Source: CAVTJL01 sp963828215 (GTDB taxonomy: Bacteria; Pseudomonadota; Alphaproteobacteria; Geminicoccales; Geminicoccaceae). Taken from it: a stretch of DNA of 64,000 nucleotides. Shown piece after piece: positions 50,001 through 56,173 of the stretch. The notes beneath the pieces are model-generated. The model did no database searches and was not told the DNA's origin. It saw only the letters and a list, made by a program, of their open reading frames with translations. The number at the start of each line of letters is the position of its first letter. Within the stretch, counting starts at the first letter, position 1. Both the position numbers and the translations under genes were made by a program. The stretch is from assembly GCA_963828215.1 (NCBI GenBank), contig CAWHFO010000052.1, positions 124,001 to 188,000 on the forward strand, in the 5' to 3' direction.

Positions 50001-50210
50001 GGGGTTACGGTGACAGTGCACGCAACTCCCCTCGGGGGTTACGGTGACAGTGCATTCAACTCCCCTTTGTAAGATGGGGTCCGTGTCTTGGGAGGTGATG
50101 ACGCCGCAGAGTCGGCGCTCTCGGCTTCCTTGGGGGGTTACGGTGACAGTGCATTCAACTCCCCTTTGTAAGATGGGGGGGGTTACGGTGACAGTGCATT
50201 CAACTCCCCT
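50001..50210 (+). repeat. Array of four 32-nt repeats with inverted ends
   Basis: The unit GGGGTTACGGTGACAGTGCA plus TTCAACTCCCCT occurs at 50001-50032, 50035-50066, 50134-50165 and 50179-50210; the first copy has CGC for TTC. The outer arms GGGGTT and AACTCCCC are nearly complementary, so each unit can fold. Two copies are followed by TTGTAAGATGGG. Gaps are 2, 67 and 13 nt, so this is not a CRISPR. The 67-nt gap resembles the 3' end of the adjacent XRE gene. Confidence 0.85.
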
Positions 50211-50223
50211 CGGCAGGTTGCGG

Positions 50224-50610
50224 TCATGTCTTGCGCCGCGATGATGTCCAAGAGCCGTGCGCTCTCGGCTTTCCTGGTCTCTTCGGCGCCGCCGGACCTT
50301 TTGTCCGTTCCCGCTTCCGCTCCCGTGGCTCGAACCCGATCCGCAGCCTTGTCCCGGTCGCCTCGGCGAGCCGCTCCAGCGTGCGCGTCGAGGGCTTCGC
50401 GCGGCCGCTCTCCAGCCGGGCGATCACGGCCTGGGTCGTCCCCATCCGCGCCGCCACCTGCTCCTGCGTCAGGCTCGCCTGCGCCCGGGCGCGGATGAAC
50501 GCCTCGGCCAGCGTGAACTCCTCCTCCAGAGCCTCATAGGCCTCGACATAGCCAGGGTCCCTCCGCCACTCGGCGAAGGTCTCGTCGACGCGGATGGGCT
50601 TCTGTGTCAC
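50224..50610 (-). CDS. XRE-family HTH regulator, HigA-like antitoxin
   Basis: 128 aa. GTG at 50610 (VTQKPIRVDETFAEWRRDPG) is chosen. The helix-turn-helix is SLTQEQVAARMGTTQAVIAR followed by LESGRAKPSTRTLERLAEAT. The basic C-terminal tail is low-complexity. Proteins of this type usually form an operon with a RelE/HigB toxin upstream. Only a short possible toxin tail (ASRIETLARAKEVE) precedes it, so it looks like an orphan antitoxin. Confidence 0.75.
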   Translation of the reverse strand: MTQKPIRVDETFAEWRRDPGYVEAYEALEEEFTLAEAFIRARAQASLTQEQVAARMGTTQAVIARLESGRAKPSTRTLERLAEATGTRLRIGFEPRERKRERTKGPAAPKRPGKPRAHGSWTSSRRKT

Positions 50611-50761
50611 TCGACCTCCTTCGCCCGCGCCAGGGTCTCGATGCGGGACGCCCTGGCGCCATGGTGAGATTGCCGGCACGAAGCCGGCGAGCCTGTGGCC
50701 GTCGCCTCGATGACCGGTTGCGTACTATGCTCCGTTTGTCTTGGAGCGGAGTAGCCGAACA

Positions 50762-50980
50762 ATGGTAGCGTCTCCCCGTCTGGCGGTCGAGATCGAGCGC
50801 GAGGACGATGGCCGATGGTTGGCCGAGGTGCCGGCGGTGCCGGGTGCCCTGGCCTATGGCCGGACACCGGAGGAGGCCGCGGCCAAGGCCGAAGCCCTGG
50901 CACTGCGGGCCCTGGCGGAAAGGCTCGAGCACGGGGAGCCCGCCCCCGAGATTGCGGGCCTGTTCGAGCGCGCCGTCTGA
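50762..50980 (+). CDS. HicB-like antitoxin domain protein
   Basis: 72 aa, starting MVASPRLAVEIEREDDGRWL. The block LAEVPAVPGALAYGRTPEEA is the partial RNase-H-like fold of HicB/UPF0150 proteins. It lacks a DNA-binding tail. The usual HicA toxin gene is not recognisable on either side, so it is an orphan or its partner is degraded. Confidence 0.7.
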   Translation: MVASPRLAVEIEREDDGRWLAEVPAVPGALAYGRTPEEAAAKAEALALRALAERLEHGEPAPEIAGLFERAV

Positions 50981-51066
50981 GGCCGGGAGCGGTTGCCGCG
51001 CGCTCATCGGCGCGGTTGGCCCAAAGATGGCTTGACGAGGGGTTTAAAGTCATATAGAGAGGAGAA

Positions 51067-51843
51067 ATGCCTGCTCCCTACCCCTCCCGCTCGCCCGTCT
51101 CGCTGCCCGGTGCCCGGCGCTGCCGGCTGGCCCGGCGCCTCGCCGCCGGGCTCACCCCGGCCGAGGTCGCCGAGGTCGAGGCCGCGACGGAGGAGGAGAT
51201 CCAGGCGTTCATCGCCGACCGCGAGTTTTCCCGAGCTCGTCGAGCAGTACCGGGCCGCCCGCGAGCTGCCCTTCGACGAGCAGGAGCGGGTGCTGATCGA
51301 GACGGCCATGGCCGATCTCCAGCATCTGGTCGACATGGGCGACCGCCGCGCCCTGATGTTCATCGTCTACGAGGCCAACCGCGGCCGGAGCCCGGCCAGG
51401 CGGCTGGTCCAGCTCGTGCGGCGCAGCTTCGAGCAGGCGACCGAGCCCAGGGCCGTGCGCCCGGAGCCCGCCGCGCCGCCCGAGCAGCCTCGCGACTCGA
51501 TGGCGGGCTACGGCCAGCATCCGCTGGGCCCGGCCCATGCCGCCGCCCCCCGCCTCGCCGACTTCATCGGCGCCGAGGCCGGCCGGGCGGCGCTCCGCGA
51601 GGCCGCGCGCGAGGCGGCGGTGCGCAGCGCGCCGAGGCGCCCGCCGCCCCGAGCGAGCCCGCTCCCGCCGCCGAGGCCGAGCTTCCCGCCCTGACCTGGT
51701 CGGCCTCGGGCGAGCCCATCGCGCCGCCCGGCTACCGGATGGTCTGGGTGCCCCGCCATCCGGGCGTCCCCGACCTCCCCGACGAGGAGGCCGAGCCCGA
51801 GCGGCCGAGGAAGGTCGCGGGGCAGAAGCCGCTCGGGCCGTAG
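51067..51843 (+). CDS. Hypothetical protein with HTH-like N-terminus (two frameshifts)
   Basis: About 258 aa if the frame changes near 51230 and 51625 are corrected. The N-terminal ARRLAAGLTPAEVAEVEAAT looks like a helix-turn-helix of the small-terminase type; the middle is helical (FPELVEQYRAARELPFDEQE, ALMFIVYEANRGRSPARRLV). The C-terminus is proline-rich, with PPGYRMVWVPRHPGVPDLPD. I do not recognise a named family. It lies just upstream of the truncated hemW. Confidence 0.5.
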   Translation: MPAPYPSRSPVSLPGARRCRLARRLAAGLTPAEVAEVEAATEEEIQAFIADREFSRARRAVPGRPRAALRRAGAGADRDGHGRSPASGRHGRPPRPDVHRLRGQPRPEPGQAAGPARAAQLRAGDRAQGRAPGARRAARAASRLDGGLRPASAGPGPCRRPPPRRLHRRRGRPGGAPRGRARGGGAQRAEAPAAPSEPAPAAEAELPALTWSASGEPIAPPGYRMVWVPRHPGVPDLPDEEAEPERPRKVAGQKPLGP

Positions 51844-51934
51844 AAGAACAAAAAAGAAGAAAAACCTGTAGCGTTCAGCTTGGCTTTCCCGTCAGGCCCT
51901 CCCTCGTCCCTGCGGCTTTGCCCATATGGGGGCG

Positions 51935-52073
51935 ATGTCGCCTGTCTCGGCTGAGCCGCCCGAGCCCGGTTTCGGGCTCTATGTCCACTGGCCCTTTTGC
52001 CGGGCCAAGTGTCCCTATTGCGATTTCAACAGCCATGTCCGGGCCGGCGTCGACCATGAGCGCTGGCGGCGGG
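51935..52073 (+). pseudogene. hemW: hemW, 5' fragment only
   Basis: The start MSPVSAEPPEPGFGLYVHWP continues to FCRAKCPYCDFNSHVRAGVD and stops matching after HERWRR. The radical-SAM CxxxCxxC motif (CRAKCPYC) of HemW, the heme chaperone, is intact, but the other ~330 residues are missing. The break coincides with a copy of the TTACGGTGACAGTGCA repeat at 52075. The rest of hemW is not found in the window. Confidence 0.8.
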
Positions 52074-52074
52074 A

Positions 52075-52101
52075 TTACGGTGACAGTGCAGGCGTCACCG
52101 T
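52075..52101 (+). repeat. TTACGGTGACAGTGCA copy with perfect dyad at the hemW break
   Basis: Bases 52075-52090 equal the core of the 50-kb repeat. Here ACGGTGAC (52077-52084) is followed 9 nt later by its exact complement GTCACCGT (52094-52101), giving an 8-bp stem. It is the junction between hemW sequence and unrelated sequence. Confidence 0.75.
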
Positions 52102-52206
52102 GAAGACCGCGCCCACCTACCCGATCTCCACATTCGTCGGGGGCTCGGAGGCGGCCGGGTTCGCTGGTCGTGTACCGGTCCACGGTTGTGAGACACCGAG
52201 TTTCGC

Positions 52207-52760
52207 TTATGCGGCCATCGGCATCCGGCCGATCTGATCGGCTCGGACCTCAGCTGGTGTCCGGTAGCCGTGCCGCTCAATGATCCAGGTCTGGTTGTAG
52301 GTCTGCTTGAACGCGATGAGCGCCAAGCGAAGCTCCTCGACGGTGGCGAAGTGCTGCACCCAGAGCAGGTTTTCCTTCAGCACCCGGATGAAGCGTTCGG
52401 CACAACCCTTGCCCTCGGGCTCCCGCACGAAAGCCGGTGAGCTCTCGATGCCGAGGAAGTGGGCCTCGGCCTGGAAGTGGTGGCTCACGTACTGGCTACC
52501 GTGATCGTGGCGGAGTGCCAGACCGTGGGCGATGCCCTTGGCGAAGGTGCCGAAGCGCTCGCGCACCGCCTGCCGGACCGGCTCCAAAGCCTCGAAACGA
52601 TCGGCGCTGCGGCTGGCCCTCCGCCGGCTCCAGCCGGCGGTCCCTTCGGAAACGGCTCGTCCGCTCGGCGGACGATGGATGCCGACGCATTCGACCGAGC
52701 AGTGATCGACGGCGATGAACACCGCGGCTTGGCCCTCGCCGGTCATCACCGAGGTTGGAG
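52207..52760 (-). pseudogene. IS3-b OrfB integrase, C-terminal half
   Basis: Retroviral-type integrase core: FIAVDHCSVECVGIH (Asp), LALRHDHGSQYVSHHF (Asp) and GKGCAERFIRVLKENLLWVQ (Glu). Between CVGIH and ASRSADRFEALEP, 19 extra codons (RPPSGRAVSEGTAGWSRR..) are exactly the hairpin element A, inserted in frame. The N-terminal part is cut off at the end of the inner IS3 at 52761. Confidence 0.8.
52618..52674 (-). repeat. Double-hairpin element, copy A (in frame, 57 nt)
   Basis: On the minus strand: stem CGTCCGC-cga-GCGGACG, a 17-nt spacer containing CCGAAGGGA, then stem CCGCCGGC-tgga-GCCGGCGG, ending AGGGCC and beginning CCAT. It is inserted between codons of the OrfB integrase and is a multiple of three. 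Confidence 0.8.
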
Positions 52761-52914
52761 TGACCCCGCGTGGGTGGACACATCGGCCACTTTCGCGCAA
52801 GGTGTCGCCCATGCCCAGAACACGCCCTCCCCACGCGCCGGAGTTCCGGCGGCAGATGGTCGAGTTGGTCCGGACCGGACGTGATCCGGCGGACCTGGCC
52901 CGTGCGTTCGAGCC

Positions 52915-52980
52915 ATGATCCGCAGCAGGCGGATCATCCGACCTGCGCAGCAGCGGCGGTCAGCAGACCGCCGAAGGGGG
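52915..52980 (+). repeat. Double-hairpin element, copy B
   Basis: Stem ATGATCCGC-agcag-GCGGATCAT (52915-52937), spacer CCGACCTGCGCAGCAGC, stem GGCGGTC-agca-GACCGCC (52955-52972), then GAAGGGGGCC. It separates AFEP from AQAIRN in OrfA. The frame differs on the two sides. Confidence 0.85.
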
Positions 52981-53149
52981 CCCAGGCGATCCGGAACCGG
53001 GTCGCCGAGGCCGACCGGCAGGAAGGTCGCCGGCAGCCCAAGTCGGTCGAGCCGGCGCTTTCGGCGGCCGAACGCGAGGAATTCGTCAGGCTGCGGCGTG
53101 AGGTGCGTCAGCTCGAGCTGGAGCGCGACATTCTCTCGAGCCACGGCCC

Positions 53150-53211
53150 CGCTGGCGTCTTTCTGACGCCAGCCCTTGCAGGGATGGATGATCGGCCTCC
53201 TGGCCGGTCAT
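53150..53211 (-). repeat. Double-hairpin element, copy D
   Basis: Minus-strand order: CCATGACCGGCC-agga-GGCCGATCAT (one G-T pair), spacer CCATCCCTGCAAGG, then GCTGGCGTC-agaaa-GACGCCAGC and GGGGCC. It interrupts OrfA between LS(KATA) and WFARETG. Confidence 0.85.
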
Positions 53212-53257
53212 GGTTCGCACGGGAGACCGGGGTGCTGCGCTCCGGATCTTCGGGTTC

Positions 53258-53635
53258 ATGAGCGCGAGCCAGGCCGCATTCCCCGTCCTCGTCATGGCGC
53301 GTGTCCTCGGCGTCTCCAAAGCCGGCTTCTACGCGTGGCAGCAGCGGCCGCCATCGGCCCGCGCTCAGGGCGACGCGGTGCTCCTGCAGCGGATCCGCAC
53401 CATCCACGCCACCTCGCGGCAGACCTATGGCGCGCGGCGGGTTCATGCCGAGCTGCGCGCGCAGGGTGCGCGCCACAGCTGCAAGCGGATTGCCCGGCTG
53501 ATGCGCGAGGCCGGGCTCGCCGGCGCCAGCCGACGCCGCCTGGGCCCGCCACCACCCGCCGCGAGCGCGAGAGCCGCCCGGCCGTTGACCTGGTGCAGCG
53601 CGACTTCCGGGCCGATGGCCCGAACCGGCTCCCTC
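53258..53635 (+). pseudogene. IS3-a OrfB, N-terminal half
   Basis: Starts MSASQAAFPVLVMARVLGVS and contains GFYAWQQRPPSARAQGDAVL and YGARRVHAELRAQGARHSCK. A frame change near 53545 leads to ESRPAVDLVQRDFRADGPNR. It stops matching at GPNRL, just before the first DDE residue, where IS1595 sequence begins. Confidence 0.8.
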
Positions 53636-54484
53636 GGGCGCCGCGGCGCCCGCTGCCCGGCTTGCGGCTGTCTTGATGTCTATGACTTGCGCACGCGCCA
53701 GCGGTTCGAATGCGCCGCCTGTCATCGCCAGTTCAGCGTCACCTCAGGCACGATCTTCGCCTCGCACAAACTTTCCTTCGTCGATCTCCTGGCCGCGATC
53801 TGCCTGGTCGTGAATGCGTCCAAGGGCCTCTCGGCCGTCCAGCTCTCCCGTGATCTCGACGTGCAGCACAAGACCGCCTTCGTGCTGATGCACAAGCTGC
53901 GCGAGGCCATGGCGGCGGAGACCCGCGACGTTGTGCTCTTCGGTGCCGTCGAGCTGGACGGTGCCGCATTCGGCGGCCATGTCCGCCCCGCCAACGCACG
54001 CGAGGATCGGGTCGATCGCCGCCTGCTCGAGCATCGCAGCGACAAACGGCGCGTTGTCGTCGCCCTGCGTCAGCGCGGCGGGCGAACGCTGACCCGAGCC
54101 TTCCTGCGCGAGGCCGAGGGCGTCGGCTTCGCCCGGGAAAGGGCGGCACCCGGCTCGGTCATCTCGGCGGACGAGGTCGCGCACTGGGATCTGCTGATGC
54201 CGGGCTTCGCCATGCGGCGCATCAACCACGCCGAGGCCTACAGCCGCGACGGCGCCCATACCAATCACACCGAGAGCTTCTTCTCGCGGCTCCGGCGTAT
54301 GATCGGCGGCCAGCATCATAGAGTTGGCGCGCAGCATCTCGGTGCCTACGCCGTCCATGCCGCCTGGCTCGAGGATCACCGCGATCAGAGCAATGGCGCC
54401 CTTGCCGACCGGTTGATCGCCCGAGCTCTGGCCGCCCCGGTCAGCCGGGGCTGGAAGGGCTACTGGCAACGACACGCAGCGTGA
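53258..54484 (+). CDS. Chimeric reading frame: IS3 OrfB N-terminus joined to IS1595 transposase
   Basis: One uninterrupted frame runs from the OrfB ATG through the OrfB N-terminal ~95 residues, a short out-of-frame stretch, and into the IS1595 transposase: zinc ribbon CPACGCLDVYD ... CAACHRQFSVTSGTIFASHK, catalytic AVELDGAAFGGHVRPANARE, VISADEVAHWD and THHTESFF-like block HTNHTESFFSRLRRMIGGQH. The IS1595 catalytic domain is complete; only its own first ~25 residues are lost. A fusion protein could be made from the IS3 signals. Whether it is active is unknown. Confidence 0.7.
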   Translation: MSASQAAFPVLVMARVLGVSKAGFYAWQQRPPSARAQGDAVLLQRIRTIHATSRQTYGARRVHAELRAQGARHSCKRIARLMREAGLAGASRRRLGPPPPAASARAARPLTWCSATSGPMARTGSLGRRGARCPACGCLDVYDLRTRQRFECAACHRQFSVTSGTIFASHKLSFVDLLAAICLVVNASKGLSAVQLSRDLDVQHKTAFVLMHKLREAMAAETRDVVLFGAVELDGAAFGGHVRPANAREDRVDRRLLEHRSDKRRVVVALRQRGGRTLTRAFLREAEGVGFARERAAPGSVISADEVAHWDLLMPGFAMRRINHAEAYSRDGAHTNHTESFFSRLRRMIGGQHHRVGAQHLGAYAVHAAWLEDHRDQSNGALADRLIARALAAPVSRGWKGYWQRHAA

Positions 54485-54935
54485 CCGCGTCGCCGGGCGC
54501 CCAGACGCACATGCCCTTGCGCTTCTCGACCATCCGGACGAGCCGGCGCCGGCTCGCGTGACGGAGCGCCTGGACCACCTTGAAGACGACCGAGTTCCGT
54601 AGCGTCACATCCGCAACGTCGAGTTCGCGCGCCGCCATCACCCGTTCCGCGAGCTCGCGCGTCGTCAGCTCGCCGTCCATCTCGAGGTGGCGGACGCAAA
54701 TGTCGGCGATCTCGCCCTTCTTGAAGAAGCCATGACTGACGAGATAGCGTGCGCGCTGCTTCTCGGGCTCGGTGAACAGCCGAAGGGTGGCGTTGAGATG
54801 CGCGAGATCGTGCTTCGCCTGCGCGATCTGCGCCTCGTACGCCGCGACCCGACCAAGGATGTCGGCACGCATCTCCTTCAGGCACTGGACCACCAGCGGA
54901 TCGGCCATGCGCCATTGAACCGCCGGGCCCGCCAA
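53636..54935 (+). mobile_element. Innermost IS1595-family segment with passenger gene
   Basis: This 1.3-kb segment replaces the centre of IS3-a OrfB. It contains an IS1595 transposase on the plus strand and a convergent minus-strand passenger gene. The terminal repeats could not be located, and the N-terminus of the transposase is missing, so the left end is probably truncated. It carries no hairpin element. Confidence 0.65.
54441..54908 (-). CDS. Conserved hypothetical passenger protein of the IS1595 segment
   Basis: 155 aa, starting MADPLVVQCLKEMRADILGR. A coiled-coil-like helix (AAYEAQIAQAKHDLAHLNAT) is followed by a winged-helix-like region (GEIADICVRHLEMDGELTTR) and a basic C-terminus ending near MCVWAPGD. 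I know it only as a small protein repeatedly found beside transposases in this group of bacteria. Its 3' end overlaps that of the transposase by 44 bp. A regulatory or DNA-binding role is a guess. Confidence 0.6.
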   Translation of the reverse strand: MADPLVVQCLKEMRADILGRVAAYEAQIAQAKHDLAHLNATLRLFTEPEKQRARYLVSHGFFKKGEIADICVRHLEMDGELTTRELAERVMAARELDVADVTLRNSVVFKVVQALRHASRRRLVRMVEKRKGMCVWAPGDAVTLRVVASSPSSPG

Positions 54936-54959
54936 CCTGAACAGACCCCGCCTTGGTGC

Positions 54960-55178
54960 ACTTGCTACCTAAGGCCGAGCTGCTCGACCGGCGAAAGTTC
55001 AGCTCACAGGCCGAAGCCCGCATGGCCTGCTTCTCCTATATCGAGGGCTTCTACAACCCCAGACGCCTGCACTCGGCCCTCGGCTATCGCTCACCCATCA
55101 GCTACGAGGACCAACACAACTCAATGCTCGTCGAGCCTCGATCAACAGAACCCCAAAACCGTCCACCCAAGCGGGGCA
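54960..55178 (+). pseudogene. IS3-a OrfB, C-terminal end
   Basis: The frame carries KAELLDRRKFSSQAEARMAC, FSYIEGFYNPRRLHSALGYR and SPISYE, the last ~50 residues of an IS3 OrfB integrase including the final helix after the catalytic Glu. It is separated from the N-half by the IS1595 segment and runs into the right inverted repeat. Confidence 0.8.
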
Positions 55179-55354
55179 CTCCACTAGGTCCTCGTCCGAC
55201 ATGGCGCCGATCGGCCCGGGTCTCCCGCGCGCAACCGGCCCCTGGCGATGGCGGTAGATGGTCGCCCGTGACACGCCCCAGATCCGCGTGACCCGCTGCA
55301 GGCCGTAGGCTTGGTTCGTGGAAGGCGAGACCTGGCGGCTCATCGCCCCGTGGT

Positions 55355-55390
55355 CCCCACGCGGCTTGCCGCGTGGGGTGGGCCTCGACC
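55355..55390 (-). repeat. Single-hairpin relative, copy F (in frame)
   Basis: An 11-bp stem CCCCACGCGGC / GCCGCGTGGGG with a 2-nt loop (55355-55378) plus a GGACCACGGGGCG tail. The 36-nt insertion adds TPRGKPRGDHGA in frame between RSRP and MSRQV. It lacks the second hairpin of the other copies. Confidence 0.6.
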
Positions 55391-55445
55391 TCCGGCGGAC
55401 CAACGGGCGGGCCGTCTCCAGCCGCTCAATAGCTCGTTGGCCAAG

Positions 55446-55505
55446 CCAGGGCCTCCTGGCCCTGGTCCCTTCGGGACTGGATCGCCGCGCTGCTGCGCGC
55501 GATCG
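55446..55505 (-). repeat. Double-hairpin element, copy E
   Basis: Minus-strand order: CGCGC-agca-GCGCG, spacer ending CCGAAGGGA (shared with copy A), then CCAGGGCC-agga-GGCCCTGG. It interrupts IS3-b OrfA after KVGELT. Confidence 0.75.
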
Positions 55506-55610
55506 TCAGCTCGCCGACCTTCTCCTCGAGCCGGCCGATCTCGGTATCGCGAGCGTCGGCCGGCCGGCTCTTCAAAGAGGCCTCACCCGCGGCCAGGAAA
55601 GCCTCCCGCC

Positions 55611-55677
55611 ATGTTCCGCCAGAAGGCGGAACATCCGTCTGCGAGGCAGCGGCCGTCAGCAAGACGGCCGAGGGCCG
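55611..55677 (+). repeat. Double-hairpin element, copy C
   Basis: Stem ATGTTCCGCC-agaa-GGCGGAACAT (55611-55634), spacer CCGTCTGCGAGGCAGC, stem GGCCGTC-agcaa-GACGGCC (55651-55669), then GAGGGCCG. It is closely similar to copy B, but both stems differ at paired positions. It interrupts IS3-b OrfA between ELS and WREAFL. Confidence 0.85.
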
Positions 55678-56173
55678 CTCAGCTCCGCGGCGGCCACCCC
55701 GAGCCCGCGCGACAGCAGCTCCAAGTCCTCGCCCCGGAGCAAGCGGAGCACAGCGTCCTGCTTGCGTCGTGCCGACATCCGGCGCCGGTGCTCGGGCGTG
55801 GGCCCGGCTACGCCAGCGTGTGTGGCGCGCGCCGCCGGGCCCACGCCCCCTCCATCGTCGTCGTCCATCCTGCACCTCCGTGCAGTTCCCTACCTGCAAA
55901 TCGGTGTCTCGAAGAACCATAGGCCGGGGGAGTCGAGATCTGTCGGCCTTCGGATCGACCGCCTGCAAGGCGCTCTGTCGCTGCCGATGGGCCGGGCGTC
56001 GGCCGCGCGCCCATTGCGAGCGGGCTCCAAGATAAGACTGGCCATAACCCATGTAATCGCCGCAGGGCTCCGGGGTTCCCGAAAAAAGAAGCGGAGGGAA
56101 CCAGCTCGCCCAACGATGTGTTTCTGCGACCGACGCAAGGTTGCAGTCAATCGAATTCTCGGAGGAGCTAGCG

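Larger units (their letters stand above)
52811..53261 (+). pseudogene. IS3-a OrfA, interrupted by two hairpin elements
   Basis: Starts MPRTRPPHAPEFRRQMVELV and reaches DPADLARAFEP, where element B interrupts. It resumes AQAIRNRVAEADRQEGRRQP to QLELERDILS, where element D interrupts, then ends WFARETGVLRSGSSGS. Together the pieces make an ordinary ~95-residue IS3 helix-turn-helix/leucine-zipper OrfA. Its TGA overlaps the OrfB ATG (ATGA). Confidence 0.8.
52761..55178 (+). mobile_element. Middle IS3-family element (IS3-a), interrupted by IS1595
   Basis: The left end TGACCCCGCGTGGGTGGAC (52761-52779) and the right end GTCCACCCAAGCGGGGCA (55161-55178) are inverted repeats with one mismatch and one missing base. 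OrfA is at 52811-53261, the OrfB N-half at 53258-53635 and the OrfB C-half near 54960-55178. The middle of OrfB is replaced by the IS1595 segment. No target duplication is evident. Confidence 0.8.
55179..55868 (-). pseudogene. IS3-b OrfA and OrfB N-terminus, interrupted by three hairpin elements
   Basis: OrfA starts near 55778 (MSARRKQDAVLRLLRGEDLE) or 55868, breaks at VAAAELS (element C), resumes WREAFLAAGEASLKSRPADA to EEKVGELT and breaks again (element E). OrfB follows: ERLETARPLVRRRSRP, then 12 extra codons (element F), MSRQVSPSTNQAYGLQRVTR and ends SDEDLVE at the inner IS3. No catalytic residue remains here. Confidence 0.75.
52187..55912 (-). mobile_element. Outer IS3-family element (IS3-b), split by two nested insertions
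   Basis: The ends are imperfect inverted repeats: TGTGAGACACCGAGTTTCGC at 52187-52206 against GCAAATCGGTGTCTCGAA at 55896-55913 (shared core AGACACCGA...TTT.GC). OrfA and the OrfB N-half lie at 55179-55868, the OrfB C-half at 52207-52760, all on the minus strand. About 75 codons of OrfB are missing at the insertion point of the inner IS3. Both halves carry hairpin repeats (A, C, E, F). Confidence 0.7.

Noticed and set aside
50001..50210. Possible CRISPR array
   Set aside because: Repeat length is plausible, but gaps are 2, 67 and 13 nt, repeat copies occur singly elsewhere, and no cas genes are present.
48302..56000. Prophage or integrative element
   Set aside because: No integrase of the phage or ICE type, no structural genes and no attachment site next to the tRNA gene were found; only IS elements and scars.
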